Below, one piece after another: positions 39,654 through 39,673 of a stretch of 39,673 bases of DNA. The position numbers and the translations under genes are program-made. Location of the stretch: the IMG/VR virus record IMGVR_UViG_3300023179_000237, positions 1-39,673 of that record, one strand, 5' to 3'. The first letter of the stretch is position 1. Each line of letters opens with the position of its first letter. The notes beneath the pieces are model-generated. The model saw only the letters and a list, made by a program, of their open reading frames with translations, did no database searches and had not been told where the DNA came from. The DNA comes from a virus.

Positions 39654-39673
39654 AGGATTTGAAGTTCTTCGAC

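Overview
The window looks like an accessory and tRNA region of a very large tailed phage (jumbo class). It has about 75 short, tightly packed genes, most of them 40-150 codons. Several belong to families seen almost only in phages. Free-standing HNH and GIY-YIG endonucleases are scattered among tRNAs, two RNA ligases are present, and about 35 tRNA or tRNA-like genes occur. No virion or replisome gene is visible. The host cannot be named from the sequence.

Layout. 1-2400: leftward small genes plus a rightward region (about 783-1180) of repeated, hairpin-rich, probably non-coding RNA. 2464-29450: a long rightward array of small genes, with an Rnl2-type RNA ligase (5292-6239), an Rnl1-type RNA ligase (11442-12527), an SPFH/band-7 lipoprotein, a metallophosphoesterase, a small alarmone (ppGpp) hydrolase, two HNH proteins, odd tRNA-like genes and two roughly 400-nt structured RNAs (16078-16500 and 18871-19264). 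29515-29645: three tandem 44-nt pseudoknot-like units. 29726-37243: a leftward tRNA cluster of about 29 genes interrupted by small genes, two HNH genes and structured RNAs. 37299-39673: leftward small genes, a GIY-YIG endonuclease, a 2H phosphoesterase and a 12-nt tandem repeat.

Gene expression appears to follow one rule. Almost every transcription unit begins with a sigma70-like promoter of the form TTGACT, then a T/A-rich spacer often reading TTCTATAAAA, then TANACT. The start codon lies only 6-11 nt after the -10 box, so the mRNAs should be leaderless or nearly so. Shine-Dalgarno sequences are almost absent, also at internal operon genes. The stop codon of the upstream gene is often the TGA inside the next promoter's TTGACT, so genes form a chain of fused cassettes. 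Some cassettes hold only 12-24 codons. Other genes start 3-11 nt after a tRNA or structured-RNA 3' end, so RNA processing would give a leaderless mRNA there as well.

Most unusual items: (1) the 44-nt tandem pseudoknot array, whose stems co-vary between units and which resembles type III antitoxin RNA; (2) aberrant tRNAs, including one without an anticodon arm, one with a 40-nt anticodon loop, long-variable-arm tRNAs carrying Thr/Ile/Met anticodons, and a short-arm tRNA carrying the Leu UAA anticodon; (3) the two long structured RNAs; (4) an RNA-repair gene set beside this tRNA load. All functions are inferred by reading motifs. No database or folding program was run.
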